Positions 1-8,380 of a stretch of DNA of 64,000 nt are shown one piece after another. Below the pieces are notes generated by a model. It was not told the DNA's origin and made no database searches. It saw nothing but the letters and a program-made list of their open reading frames with translations. Source of the DNA: Lewinellaceae bacterium (GTDB lineage Bacteria; Bacteroidota; Bacteroidia; Chitinophagales; Saprospiraceae); NCBI GenBank assembly GCA_020636315.1, contig JACJYA010000001.1, forward strand, positions 434,001-498,000. Direction: 5' to 3'. The position numbers and the translations under genes were made by a program. Positions within the stretch are counted from its first letter, which is position 1; each line of letters opens with the position of its first letter.

Positions 1-284
1 CCCCGGGCCTCCCGGCTTACTTCCCCGTAAAGGGCTTTTGCCCGGGAGAAATAGTTCAATCTCTGGGCAGCCTGGGCGTAGCTGAACTTCACCTTTAGCG
101 TATTGCCTTTGTAGGCTCCCTCGTCTGCATATTTCAGGATCGTCTCATAGCATCTGTAAGCATTATAGTAATCCCGGTTCTGGAAAGATTCATCACCCGC
201 TTCCAGGACTTGCTTCAAAGATTGGCTATGGCCCGGAAAATGCAGCGCCAGGCAGGCCAGGACGGACAAGAATAAAATTCTCAT
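1..284 (-). CDS. TPR-like secreted protein, C-terminus cut off by window edge
   Basis: Reading the minus strand from an ATG at 284 gives an uninterrupted 94-codon frame that runs off the window start. It opens with a signal peptide (MRILFLSVLACLALHF, cleavage likely near HSQ) and continues with alternating amphipathic helices rich in A, Y and L spaced like tetratricopeptide repeats (around DYYNAYRCYETILKY and YAQAAQRL). Many Bacteroidota envelope proteins, including OmpA/PD40 proteins of the PorE type linked to T9SS, begin with such a TPR block after a signal peptide, so that is one possibility, but the diagnostic C-terminal domains lie outside the window. I only claim a secreted or periplasmic TPR-like N-terminus. 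The long AT-rich region upstream, 285-1134, would hold its promoter. Confidence 0.65.
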   Translation of the reverse strand, partial: MRILFLSVLACLALHFPGHSQSLKQVLEAGDESFQNRDYYNAYRCYETILKYADEGAYKGNTLKVKFSYAQAAQRLNYFSRAKALYGEVSREAR

Positions 285-1134
285 GGGTTTAAGCTTTGTC
301 CTAAAAAAAAATCAAGCTTAGGCCGTCTTTCTTTTATTTTAACAATTAGAATAAAACCTGGTTGCTATTTCCGGTTCCTGCCAAAATAAAGAAAAACTAT
401 TGTTAAGCGCCGGATTTTGGGAAAATTTAAAGGTTAAAATCAGGGGGGAATAGAGGCCGGTGCACTTTCACACAGGCCCGCGTGGACAGTTTACGGCAAT
501 ATTATATACGCAGAGGCTGCCGAAATGTTGCGATATTCCAAAACAGGATAATTCCCGGCAGGACGTTCCCTAACAGGCCAGGCTCTATCCTCATCGAAAG
601 TGGAGGGGTGTTTTACAGCCAGCCCATAAAAACACATATAATTACTTTTTTTATTTAAAAAATTTTCTTTTTGGACTCAGATTTGCTTATCTTGCATTCA
701 GGTTAATGTCCATGAAAAATTGTTAAAATCCGTTATTTTTTTCCCAAGCGGTGAAACAATTAAAAAAAGTGGCCGTTAACGTGTGTAGAATTTCCCAATA
801 ATTCTATACTTTTGTTTTATCCCATTTTTTATACCCAAAACCAAATTGAACAGTTAAGCGTGAAAACCGGATTTTTTTCATTCCCAATTTATCCCATTAG
901 AAAAAAATCCACATTTTAGCGTCTATATTTGACGATCCATCCCATGTTGTAAGTAAGAGGGCACATGCTCTCGCCCCTATGTCCCGCATTTGTGATCTTC
1001 GTTTGACACCTCTTTTGACAGGAAGGTGTCCCATCCCAGTTTTGTTTACTTGGTAATGTTTAACCACCCTGGTCAATTGAGTCCCATTTCTCAAGGCGAT
1101 TTTTGTTATTACCAACTTCAAAACTTTTTTGAGC
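285..1134. other. 850-bp AT-rich intergenic region
   Basis: No convincing coding frame. It separates the leftward gene at 284 from the rightward gene at 1135, so it should hold both promoters. A Bacteroidota -7 box TACTTTTG is at 807-814, but no good -33 element sits 19-20 bp upstream. A perfect 10-bp inverted repeat, GGATTTTTTT (869-878) and AAAAAAATCC (901-910), could fold as a weak hairpin. An 11-bp direct repeat TTTATCCCATT occurs at 816-826 and 888-898. TTTTATT (332-338) and AATAAAA (350-356) form another small AT-rich inverted repeat. I see no RNA gene. Confidence 0.5.
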
Positions 1135-2130
1135 GTGAAAAGAGTATTATTACTTACAGCATTGATCCTGGCCATCAGCCATCTGCAGGCCAAGGTCATT
1201 TATGTGAAGAAGGGGGGTATCGGCAACGGTAGTTCCTGGAGCCAGGCAATGGGCAGCCTGCACGACGCCCTGCTCCGTGCCAAGTCCGGCGATTCCATCT
1301 GGGTGGCTTCCGACAAGTTCTTCACCGCCAAAGACAATGACCGCACCAAGTCTTTCGTCATTCCTGACGGAGTTTCTCTCTTCGGTGGCTTCATCGGCTT
1401 TGAGTCTTCTGTTGAACAGAGAGATCTTTCCAATAACATGACCATCCTCAGTGGGGAGATCGGGCAGCCATCCAAAGATGATAATGCCTACACCGTAGTA
1501 TATACCAAGAATGCCAGCAGCGCTACCGTTATCGACGGCTTCGTCATCATGGCCGGTTCTGCTACCGGTTCTGCTTCTCAAAACCCGATGCACCACAAGG
1601 GCGCCGGCATGTACAATGAGGCAGTTAACGGCCCATCTTCTCCGGTGATCAGGAATTGCATTATCGCTGAGAACATCGCCCGCGAAGGCGCCGGCATGTA
1701 CAACTTCGCCAGCAACGGCAAATGTGAGCCGGTGGTTGAAAACTGCCAGTTCGTTCACAACCTTTCCGACGTGGACGGCGGCGCCGTATTCAACGATGGC
1801 AACAACGGTTCCTGCAACCCTCGCTTCACCGACTGCTACTTTCAGGCCAATGAAGCTACCTACGGAGCCGGCATGTTCAATAAGGCGGATTATGGTACGT
1901 CTCAGCCGGTGGTGAGAAACTGCCTTTTCGTCGGTAATGTGGCTTACATCCGCGCCAGCGGTGTGTATAACGACCGCACCGCTTCTTCCAAAGGCACCTG
2001 CGAAGCGATCATGATTGGCTGCCGCTTCGAAAAAAACAGCTCCTCAGTAGGCAACGAGATCAGCACCCGGGTAGGCAACTTCAACTTCTCCAGCCTGGAA
2101 AGCAGCAACCTCCGTTCCACCGGATATTAA
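1135..2130 (+). CDS. secreted right-handed parallel beta-helix repeat protein
   Basis: About 331 residues. The start is non-ATG: a GTG at 1135 gives a clean signal peptide (MKRVLLLTALILAISHLQA), and a TTG at 1129 adds two residues. The mature protein opens with the VIYVKKGGIGNGSSWSQA pattern typical of Bacteroidota beta-helix surface proteins, in which a glycine-rich loop precedes an ALLRAKSGDSIWVASDKF coil. Repeated rungs follow at about 130-300 (HHKGAGMYNEA, REGAGMYNFAS, VDGGAVFND, TYGAGMFNKA), each ending in a PVVRNC/PVVENC-like strand. The GAGMYN and NC ladders are the visible repeats. No T9SS C-terminal domain or lipobox is seen, so it may be periplasmic or bind the surface another way. 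No catalytic residues of a pectate lyase are evident; an adhesin or polysaccharide-binding role is inference. A strong terminator follows at 2155. Confidence 0.75.
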   Translation: MKRVLLLTALILAISHLQAKVIYVKKGGIGNGSSWSQAMGSLHDALLRAKSGDSIWVASDKFFTAKDNDRTKSFVIPDGVSLFGGFIGFESSVEQRDLSNNMTILSGEIGQPSKDDNAYTVVYTKNASSATVIDGFVIMAGSATGSASQNPMHHKGAGMYNEAVNGPSSPVIRNCIIAENIAREGAGMYNFASNGKCEPVVENCQFVHNLSDVDGGAVFNDGNNGSCNPRFTDCYFQANEATYGAGMFNKADYGTSQPVVRNCLFVGNVAYIRASGVYNDRTASSKGTCEAIMIGCRFEKNSSSVGNEISTRVGNFNFSSLESSNLRSTGY

Positions 2131-2154
2131 GATAAAACTTCTTCTTCACGCTCC

Positions 2155-2197
2155 GGCGAAGGCCGCTCTCATTAGTGGGAGCGGCCTTCGCCTTTTT
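2155..2197 (+). terminator. strong rho-independent terminator
   Basis: A 14-bp perfect stem, GGCGAAGGCCGCTC (2155-2168) with GAGCGGCCTTCGCC (2179-2192), a 10-nt loop and then TTTTT. It lies 24 bp after the beta-helix gene stop. Confidence 0.9.
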
Positions 2198-2308
2198 CAG
2201 GAGCCCGCAGAGTCTTATTTTTACTTCCCGATAGTGGCCTTATCATCGAAATCCTGGCAAACCCCTATATTAGGGGCAGAGATATGGCTGCAGTTTCAAA
2301 ATTATTCT

Positions 2309-3499
2309 ATGAAAAATCTAATCTTACCGGCCCTGCTTGCATTGGTTTTGTTTTCCTGCCAGGATCAGGAAAGCCTCTCCCCGGAAATAGAGGCCCTGAT
2401 CGAAAAAACCAGACAAGCCTATGCCCCCGACAAACGGGTGGCCCTTTTTGATATCACCGCCGAACAAAAGGGGGACAGGGTCACCCTCAACGGCGAATCC
2501 AACCTGCCGGATGCCATCAGCAACCTGGAGGAAAGCCTGGGGCAAGCGGGGTTCCCCACTGTAAACCACATCCGGATGCTTCCCGATAGCAGCCTTCAGG
2601 GAAAAAACTACGGTGTGGCCCGGCTTTCTGCCTGCAATATCCGGTCCGAACCGCACCATTCGGCGGAACTGGCCACACAGTCCACACTGGGCACCCCCCT
2701 GCGCATTTACAAGGAAAAAGAGGGGTGGTTCCTGGTACAGACCCCCGACGGATACCTCGGATGGCTCGACCCGGGCGGCTTCACCGCCATGACGGAAGCA
2801 GAATACAAGGAGTGGCTGCAGGCTTCAAAAGCAGTGTTTTTGCCCGACCAGGGATTCTCCCTGGCGGAGCCCTCCACCGGGGCCCAGCGCGTTTCCGACC
2901 TGCTCGCAGGTAATATACTGATAAACCTCGGGGCCGAAAATGGATTCAGTAAGCTCCAGTATCCGGATGGCCGTATCGGTTATGTACCCGAAGAGGAAGT
3001 GATGAATTACGAACCGTGGCTGGCCTCCCGCTCCCCTACCGTCGGCCATATCATCGAAACGGCTTTTAGCTTTATGGGGCGGCCTTACCTTTGGGGAGGA
3101 ACTTCCGGCAAAGGGGTGGACTGCAGCGGGTTCACCAAGACCGTATTCTACCTGAACGGGCTGCTCCTGCCCCGCGACGCCTCCCAGCAGGTGCATGTCG
3201 GAGCACCCGTGCAAACGGACACCACACTGGCCGGCCTGCAACCGGGCGACCTGCTCTTCTTCGGCCGCAAGGCCTCAGGGGAAAAACCCGAAAAGATCAC
3301 CCATGTAGCTATTTATCTTGGGGAGGGAAAGATCATCCATTCTTCAGGCATCGTAAAAGTGGAAAGCCTGAAACGTGGTGACCCCGGCTTTACAGAATAC
3401 CGCCTTAATTCCCTGGTGCGCGCCAGGCGCCTGCTCCAGAACCCGGAACAAAATGGCGTGCCCTTTCTGAAAAATGCCTCACCGTATAATGAAATGTAA
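2309..3499 (+). CDS. NlpC/P60 cell-wall peptidase lipoprotein with SH3 domains
   Basis: The ATG at 2309 gives 396 residues starting with a lipoprotein signal (MKNLILPALLALVLFSC, Cys17); frames further upstream add a leader without features. Two bacterial SH3-like regions (about 103-160 and 183-235) precede a C-terminal NlpC/P60 domain (about 245-385). Catalytic Cys272 lies in VDCSGF, the histidine is H332 in THVAIYLG, and H344 in IIHSSG fills the third position. This is the arrangement of YkfC-type gamma-D-glutamyl-diamino acid endopeptidases, which trim murein peptides to L-Ala-D-Glu dipeptides. Dipeptide epimerases and an LD-carboxypeptidase occur later in this window, fitting a salvage role. 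The next gene starts 6 bp downstream, so the two are probably co-transcribed. Confidence 0.88.
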   Translation: MKNLILPALLALVLFSCQDQESLSPEIEALIEKTRQAYAPDKRVALFDITAEQKGDRVTLNGESNLPDAISNLEESLGQAGFPTVNHIRMLPDSSLQGKNYGVARLSACNIRSEPHHSAELATQSTLGTPLRIYKEKEGWFLVQTPDGYLGWLDPGGFTAMTEAEYKEWLQASKAVFLPDQGFSLAEPSTGAQRVSDLLAGNILINLGAENGFSKLQYPDGRIGYVPEEEVMNYEPWLASRSPTVGHIIETAFSFMGRPYLWGGTSGKGVDCSGFTKTVFYLNGLLLPRDASQQVHVGAPVQTDTTLAGLQPGDLLFFGRKASGEKPEKITHVAIYLGEGKIIHSSGIVKVESLKRGDPGFTEYRLNSLVRARRLLQNPEQNGVPFLKNASPYNEM

Positions 3500-3505
3500 A
3501 AAACT

Positions 3506-4987
3506 ATGATGCCTTTCTCTTATCCCGGGACTTCCGATTATCTAAAGCCGCGCCGGTTTAAGCCTGTTTTTTGCCTCTTCCTGTTTCTATTACCAGGCGT
3601 TTCTTTCCTGCCGGCCCAAACACCCTACGCCCCCATCAATCAGGCCATTGAAGAAGGAGCATTCCGGAAAGCCCAGGAAATGATCGGTGAGCGCATCGCT
3701 CAGGAAAACCTCTCTCCGGCCGAAGTTTACAGCCTCCAGTTGCAGTCGGCCCTGCTCGGCCGAATCCGGATCGACTTCAACCGGGATGAAGCCTATGTGC
3801 GGGAAACGTTAAAACCTTATTACCCGGATCTTTCCGCAGCACAACTCAGGGAATGGGAAAGCTCCGGGAAACTGGAAATGCGCATCATAGAAGGCGAAAA
3901 GCGCTATTTCCGCAATGCTGTCTGGAACCTCTTTCGGGTCGATGAAGCAGCAAAAAAACGGAAGGAAGCAGTGGACGGGCCGGGAGACAATTCCCTGGAC
4001 GAGTTCCTGCAAAGTTACCTGCCCGGAGCGGTGGAATCCATCAAAAAAGCCAAGGGAACAATAGCCTCCCCCCGACAGATCCGGATCACCTACACTTTGA
4101 AAGTGGAACCTGATGCCGTCCCCCCCGGAGAGATGGTCCGCGCCTGGCTGCCCTTTCCAAGGGCCAGCCGCAGCCGGCTGTCCGCCGTCCAGTTGGAAAG
4201 CACCAGCGAACCCTTCTACATTCCATCGCCGCTCGCCTACCCTCACACCTCTATATATATGGAGAAACCAGCCCGGGCCGGAGCGTGGACGGAGTTTAAG
4301 TTTCAAGCCTCTTACACTGCTTATGATGAATGGTCTCCCATTCTGGAACTGCCCGTCGAGCCTTATGATACCACCAGTGAACTGTTCCGCCATTTCACCA
4401 GTGAGCGGGAACAGCACATTCGGTTCACACCGGAACTGAAAGCTCTTTCGGAGGAAATTATCGGTGGGGAGCAAAACCCGGTACAAAAGGCCTGGCTGAT
4501 CTACCAATGGATCGGAGAACACATCCCCTGGGCCAGCGCCCTGGAATACTCCACCATGCCCAATATCCCGGCTTACTGCATCCGCAATGCACGGGGCGAC
4601 TGCGGCATGAAAGCCCTGTTGTTCATCACGCTGTGCCGCTACAACGGAATCCCCGCTAAATGGCAGAGCGGCTGGTTCCTCTACCCCGGGAATAAAAACC
4701 TGCACGACTGGGCAGAACTCTACTTCGAAGGCATCGGCTGGGTACCCGTTGATCCCGATTTTAACCTGCAGGACATCGAAGGACAGGACGCCCGCCGCTT
4801 TTTCTTCGGCGGCGCCGACGCCTACCGCCTCATCGTCAACGATGATTTTTCCGGCGATTTCTTCCCGGCGAAGATCTACCCCCGAAGTGAAACAGTGGAC
4901 TTCCAGCGCGGTGAGGTAGAATGGCGCGGCGGAAACCTGTACTTTGACCAGTGGACATATAACATGAAGGTGGAATATCCGGAATAA
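3506..4987 (+). CDS. secreted transglutaminase-like (papain-fold) protein
   Basis: 493 residues with a long-n-region signal peptide (hydrophobic FCLFLFLLPGVSFLPAQ at about 22-38). A helical N-terminal region (40-185) is followed by a beta domain (about 190-290, ITYTLKVEP...RAWLPFPRA) and a transglutaminase core at about 320-420. The triad is visible: Cys366 in GDCGMKALLF, His400 in NLHDWAEL and Asp416 in VPVDPDF. The family covers transglutaminases, protein or peptide hydrolases and other transferases, so the substrate is unknown. It directly follows the NlpC/P60 lipoprotein (6-bp gap) and is probably in the same transcript, suggesting a cell-wall or peptide-processing job. No terminator is obvious before the sigZ promoter. 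Confidence 0.82.
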   Translation: MMPFSYPGTSDYLKPRRFKPVFCLFLFLLPGVSFLPAQTPYAPINQAIEEGAFRKAQEMIGERIAQENLSPAEVYSLQLQSALLGRIRIDFNRDEAYVRETLKPYYPDLSAAQLREWESSGKLEMRIIEGEKRYFRNAVWNLFRVDEAAKKRKEAVDGPGDNSLDEFLQSYLPGAVESIKKAKGTIASPRQIRITYTLKVEPDAVPPGEMVRAWLPFPRASRSRLSAVQLESTSEPFYIPSPLAYPHTSIYMEKPARAGAWTEFKFQASYTAYDEWSPILELPVEPYDTTSELFRHFTSEREQHIRFTPELKALSEEIIGGEQNPVQKAWLIYQWIGEHIPWASALEYSTMPNIPAYCIRNARGDCGMKALLFITLCRYNGIPAKWQSGWFLYPGNKNLHDWAELYFEGIGWVPVDPDFNLQDIEGQDARRFFFGGADAYRLIVNDDFSGDFFPAKIYPRSETVDFQRGEVEWRGGNLYFDQWTYNMKVEYPE

Positions 4988-5029
4988 AAACAAATATTGC
5001 GCCTTCGATAAACACTTAACGGTTAGGCC

Positions 5030-5056
5030 TTGCGTCCATTTCCGGCAAATTTCGTC
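5030..5056 (+). promoter_or_regulatory. predicted SigZ promoter of sigZ (TTGCGTCC-N15-CGTC)
   Basis: TTGCGTCC at 5030-5037, 15 bases, then CGTC at 5053-5056, ending 17 bp before the sigZ ATG. The same boxes with the same 15-bp spacing precede arsM (5700-5726). Two-box promoters with a C/G-rich -35 and a CGTC-like -10 are typical of ECF sigma factors, which usually control their own gene. Assignment to SigZ is inference from this shared motif. Confidence 0.65.
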
Positions 5057-5073
5057 TTTAAAAGAAAAAACTC

Positions 5074-5649
5074 ATGGAAGCAGAAGCCATCTGGATGAAG
5101 GTTCAGGCAAAACTGAAAGCCTATATACGGATGAAGATCCGGGATGACGCCAGTGCCGATGATGTATTACAGGAGATATTCCTGAAAATGCACCAGAACC
5201 TGCACCAACTCCGGGAGGAAGAAAAAGCGGAGTACTGGCTGTTCCGCATTGCACAAAACGCCGTCAATGACCATTTCCGGCGGCGCCGGGACCAATACCG
5301 GCAAACACCCGAACCGGAAGCCCCCCCTACCGAAAAAGAAAAACAGGTGCAGGCACTTACGGAAGAAGTAGCACACTGGCTGCCGTTCATGCTCGAAATG
5401 TTGCCCGATAAATACCGCCAGGCCCTTTACCTGACAGAAGTAGAAGGGCTCTCCCAAAAGGCCCTGGCCAAAAGGCTCGGGATTTCCTACTCCGGAGCCA
5501 AATCCCGGGTGCAGAGAGGACGGGAAAAGCTAAAAAATATCGTGCTCCAATGCTGTGAAGTGGCCACCGATAAATACGGTAATGTACTGGGCTATCAACC
5601 CCGGGAAGCCAATTCTGATGAAAAGATTGAAGAAGAAGAGTGTTGTTGA
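5074..5649 (+). CDS. sigZ: ECF RNA polymerase sigma factor, SigZ family
   Basis: 191 residues. Sigma region 2 covers about 10-75 (DDASADDVLQEIFLKMHQNL and EYWLFRIAQNAVNDHFRR) and region 4 about 100-155 (LPDKYRQALYLTEVEGLSQKA, then the helix-turn-helix LAKRLGISYSGAKSRVQRGREKL). The tail matches the SigZ type: CC-EVATDKYGNVLGY-Q after region 4. All four cysteines of the protein are in this tail, as two vicinal pairs (C160-C161 and C190-C191). No anti-sigma gene lies next to it. It is followed by arsM, and both genes carry the same two-box promoter, so SigZ probably drives itself and arsM. Vicinal thiols bind As(III) well in other proteins, so direct sensing of arsenite or another thiol-reactive signal by the tail is possible but untested. 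Confidence 0.9.
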   Translation: MEAEAIWMKVQAKLKAYIRMKIRDDASADDVLQEIFLKMHQNLHQLREEEKAEYWLFRIAQNAVNDHFRRRRDQYRQTPEPEAPPTEKEKQVQALTEEVAHWLPFMLEMLPDKYRQALYLTEVEGLSQKALAKRLGISYSGAKSRVQRGREKLKNIVLQCCEVATDKYGNVLGYQPREANSDEKIEEEECC

Positions 5650-5699
5650 GGAGCTTTTAAAAAACAAGAATTTATTTTTTAATCACTACTAAACCTCTT

Positions 5700-5726
5700 T
5701 TGCGTCCAAAACCCAACCTACCCGTC
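5700..5726 (+). promoter_or_regulatory. predicted SigZ promoter of arsM (TTGCGTCC-N15-CGTC)
   Basis: TTGCGTCC at 5700-5707 and CGTC at 5723-5726 with a 15-bp spacer, ending 27 bp before the arsM start. Identical in box sequence and spacing to the motif before sigZ. Confidence 0.65.
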
Positions 5727-5753
5727 CTATAAACGAACAAAAACAATTGAACT

Positions 5754-6539
5754 ATGGAAAAGGCAATCAAGGAAGTCGTAAAGGAAAAATATACGGAAGT
5801 CGTCAGTTCTTCCCAAAGCTGCTGTGGGCCAGACTGCTGCTCTCCGGGCGGCATTGATTTCAGCGAAGGGTACGAAGGGCTGGAAGGATACACCGCGGAA
5901 GCCGACCTGGGGCTGGGTTGCGGGCTGCCCACCGAATTTGCGCGGATACAGAAAGGGCATACTGTGCTGGACCTTGGTTCCGGGGCCGGCAATGACGTCT
6001 TCATCGCCCGCAGCCTGGCCGGGGAAACCGGCCGGGTCATCGGCCTGGATATGACGGAGGCCATGATCGCCCAGGCGGAGGCCAACAACAAAAAGCTGGG
6101 CTACCGGAATATTGAATTCGTGCTGGGGGATATCGAGGACATGCCTCTGGAAGACAACTCTGTCGATGTGGCCATCAGTAATTGCGTTATGAACCTCGTC
6201 CCGGATAAAAAGAAGGCGTTCTCAGAGGTATTCCGCGTATTGCGGCCCGGCGGCCATTTCAGCATTTCGGATATCGTGCTGCGGGGCGAACTGCCTCCTG
6301 CGATACAGGAAGCAGCCGTCATGTACGCTGGTTGTGTGGCAGGCGCTATGCAAAAGGGCGATTACCTTAATGTCATTGAGGAAACCGGCTTTACCAACAT
6401 CCGGATCGACAAGGAACGACAACTGAACCTTCCGGATCAACTGCTGCTGGATTTTCTCTCTCCGGATGAACTGGAAGCTTTCCGCAACAGCGGAACAGGA
6501 ATATTCAGCATCAATATCTATGGGGAGAAACGCTCATAG
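5754..6539 (+). CDS. arsM: arsenite S-adenosylmethionine methyltransferase
   Basis: 261 residues. ArsM transfers methyl groups from SAM to As(III), giving methylated and volatile arsenicals, in the cytoplasm. The N-terminus has a cysteine cluster (CCGPDCCSPGG, about 23-33), then the class I methyltransferase motif I VLDLGSGAGND (71-81). The cysteines that bind As(III) in characterised ArsM proteins have counterparts at C56 (LGLGCGLPTE), C144 (ISNCVMNLV) and C194 (YAGCVAGA). The RVLRPGGHFSISDIV motif is also standard. It lies 104 bp after sigZ behind its own copy of the SigZ motif, so it is probably regulated separately from the arsR-controlled operon that faces it. The two sets converge on a shared terminator at 6559. 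Confidence 0.95.
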   Translation: MEKAIKEVVKEKYTEVVSSSQSCCGPDCCSPGGIDFSEGYEGLEGYTAEADLGLGCGLPTEFARIQKGHTVLDLGSGAGNDVFIARSLAGETGRVIGLDMTEAMIAQAEANNKKLGYRNIEFVLGDIEDMPLEDNSVDVAISNCVMNLVPDKKKAFSEVFRVLRPGGHFSISDIVLRGELPPAIQEAAVMYAGCVAGAMQKGDYLNVIEETGFTNIRIDKERQLNLPDQLLLDFLSPDELEAFRNSGTGIFSINIYGEKRS

Positions 6540-6558
6540 GAATCACCAGCAGGGTCCG

Positions 6559-6602
6559 GCAGATGGAAGGCTCTTTTGACTTTTGAAGTGCCTTTCATCT
6601 GC
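6559..6602. terminator. bidirectional terminator between arsM and acr3
   Basis: GCAGATGGAAGG (6559-6570) pairs with CCTTTCATCTGC (6591-6602) with one G-U pair. The 20-nt loop contains T-rich stretches. It sits between convergent genes. Confidence 0.6.
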
Positions 6603-6613
6603 TATCGCTCCTT

Positions 6614-7666
6614 CTATTCGTAATACTTCTTTCGCAGCCACCCCGCCAGGTTCACCAACCCGATCAGGGCCGGCACCTCCACCAGCGGGCCGATCACGCC
6701 TGCGAAAGCCTGTCCGGAGTTGAGGCCAAATACCGCAATAGCTACGGCAATGGCCAGTTCGAAATTATTGCCGGTTGCGGTAAAGGCAATGGATGCATTG
6801 CGCGGATAATCGGCTCCCAGCCGCTTGCCCAGAAAGAAGCTGAGCAAAAACATGACGCCGAAATAGAGGAGCAAAGGTACTGCAATCCGCAGGACATCCA
6901 TTGGAATCTGGACGATCAGTTCTCCCTTCAGGCTGAACATCACCACTATCGTAAAAAGAAGGGCGATCAGGGTGGCCGGCGAAATTACCGGCACAAACCG
7001 GGCCTGATACCACTCTTCTCCTTTCCACTTCACCAGCAGGATCCGGCTCAGAAAGCCGGCGACAAAAGGTATCCCCAGGTAAATGGCCACGCTTTCAGCG
7101 ATGGTGGCAATGGAAATATCCACAATAGCCCCTTCAAAACCTAGCAGGGGGGGTAAAAAAGTAATGAAGATCCAGGCGTAGAAACTGTAGAAAAAAACCT
7201 GGAAAATGCTGTTGAGAGCCACCAGGCCGGCCCCGTATTCGCGGCTGCCTTCCGCCAGGTCGTTCCAGACGATAACCATGGCTATACACCGGGCAAGCCC
7301 GATGAGAATAAGCCCGGCCATGTACTCCGGGTAGTTTCTGAGGAAGGTGATCGCCAGCAGAAACATCAGTATCGGGCCAACCACCCAGTTGAGCAGCAGA
7401 GAAATGCCCAGTATTTTCAGGTTGCGGAACACCCTGGGCATCATGCGGTAATTAACCTTTGCCAGAGGTGGATACATCATAAGAATAAGGCCGATGGCAA
7501 TAGGGATATTGGTGGAACCCCTGGAAAAAGAGTTGATCAGATCTGCCGTTCCGGGAAAAAAATAACCGGCGCCAACGCCAACGGCCATAGCCAGGAAAAT
7601 CCACAGGGTCAAATAGCGGTCCAGAAAAGAAAGGCGTTTTCGGGTGGCGGCTGGTTGCTGGCTCAT
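6614..7666 (-). CDS. acr3: ACR3-family arsenite efflux permease
   Basis: 350 residues from an ATG at 7666; a longer frame to 7744 adds 26 residues overlapping arsC and is unlikely. It is a polytopic inner-membrane protein with about ten hydrophobic segments, expelling arsenite using the proton gradient. The family signature is present, including the conserved cysteine in LILIGLARCIAMVIVWNDLAEG, and the late segment SIAFTATGNNFELAIAVAIAVFG. It is last in the leftward arsR-arsC-acr3 operon, 46 bp after arsC, and converges with arsM. Efflux of arsenite here complements methylation by ArsM. Confidence 0.94.
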   Translation of the reverse strand: MSQQPAATRKRLSFLDRYLTLWIFLAMAVGVGAGYFFPGTADLINSFSRGSTNIPIAIGLILMMYPPLAKVNYRMMPRVFRNLKILGISLLLNWVVGPILMFLLAITFLRNYPEYMAGLILIGLARCIAMVIVWNDLAEGSREYGAGLVALNSIFQVFFYSFYAWIFITFLPPLLGFEGAIVDISIATIAESVAIYLGIPFVAGFLSRILLVKWKGEEWYQARFVPVISPATLIALLFTIVVMFSLKGELIVQIPMDVLRIAVPLLLYFGVMFLLSFFLGKRLGADYPRNASIAFTATGNNFELAIAVAIAVFGLNSGQAFAGVIGPLVEVPALIGLVNLAGWLRKKYYE

Positions 7667-7712
7667 AACTTCTTTTTTAGCTCCGGAAAAAAATGCCTGC
7701 TTCCCGGTGAAC

Positions 7713-8342
7713 TCACTCCCCACCCGCGGCCTCCTGCATTGCAAAACAAAACTCCCGGGCGATCAGCCGACAGGCCTCATCATAGGCCTGCTCCTCTTCG
7801 GGAGTGCCATCGGCACGCTTGGGGTCTTCAAAGGGCAGCGACAGGCGAAGAGCTGCTCCCGGGACGAAAGGGCAGGCTTCATCTGCTTCCGAACAAACCA
7901 TAATTGCGGCGTAACCCCGGCCGGGGTTTGCATCATCATCAAAGCGTTTGGAAAAAACCTCGATGGCAGGCTCATCCTCACCGTACCGGGCCTCATACAC
8001 CGGGTTTTTCCCTGGCGTTTTTCGGGTTATTTGAAAGCCCGCGCGCTTCAGGGCAGCCACCGCATTCGGATGAAAGGCAGTGGCTTCCGTCCCGCCGGAA
8101 AAAGCCTTCAATCCCTCCACGCCATACCAGGTTGCCGCCGCCGCCGCCCACAATTGCCCCATGTGGCTGCGCCGGGAATTGTGGGTACAAATGACAACGA
8201 TTTGCGCTCCCCCTTTCTGCTTTCGGATATAATCGGCCAGGCTGCGTAAAATGGCCTTTCGCGGTTCCGGGATATGGCTAAAACCGGCCGGAAGAGTGGA
8301 AAGGTATTGGCGGAGTGCCTCAAACAAGTTGGCTTTCGACAT
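7713..8342 (-). CDS. arsC: thioredoxin-type arsenate reductase (low-MW phosphatase fold)
   Basis: 209 residues from ATG 8342. It reduces arsenate to arsenite, which Acr3 then exports. The phosphatase P-loop CTHNSRRS (Cys52, Arg58) fits CX5R. Beyond that, Cys150 and Cys157 in VCSEADEACPF have the same seven-residue spacing as the Cys82/Cys89 redox pair of Staphylococcus aureus ArsC, and the following PFEDPKRADG matches its FDDP segment. That supports a triple-cysteine, thioredoxin-coupled reductase rather than a plain tyrosine phosphatase. About 40 residues precede the usual family start (a helical extension), common in Bacteroidota versions. It lies between arsR (71 bp upstream, with a palindrome in the gap) and acr3. 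Confidence 0.92.
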   Translation of the reverse strand: MSKANLFEALRQYLSTLPAGFSHIPEPRKAILRSLADYIRKQKGGAQIVVICTHNSRRSHMGQLWAAAAATWYGVEGLKAFSGGTEATAFHPNAVAALKRAGFQITRKTPGKNPVYEARYGEDEPAIEVFSKRFDDDANPGRGYAAIMVCSEADEACPFVPGAALRLSLPFEDPKRADGTPEEEQAYDEACRLIAREFCFAMQEAAGGE

Positions 8343-8380
8343 GATCGGCGGTGTTTTCTGGCACAATTTAATTTTATCAT

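Noticed and set aside
285..1134. tRNA or other RNA gene in the large intergenic region
   Set aside because: No cloverleaf-like pattern or conserved tRNA box was found by eye on either strand.
3809..4993. 394-codon minus-strand frame opposite the transglutaminase gene
   Set aside because: Shadow frame of a well-supported gene, with no family features, signal or motif.
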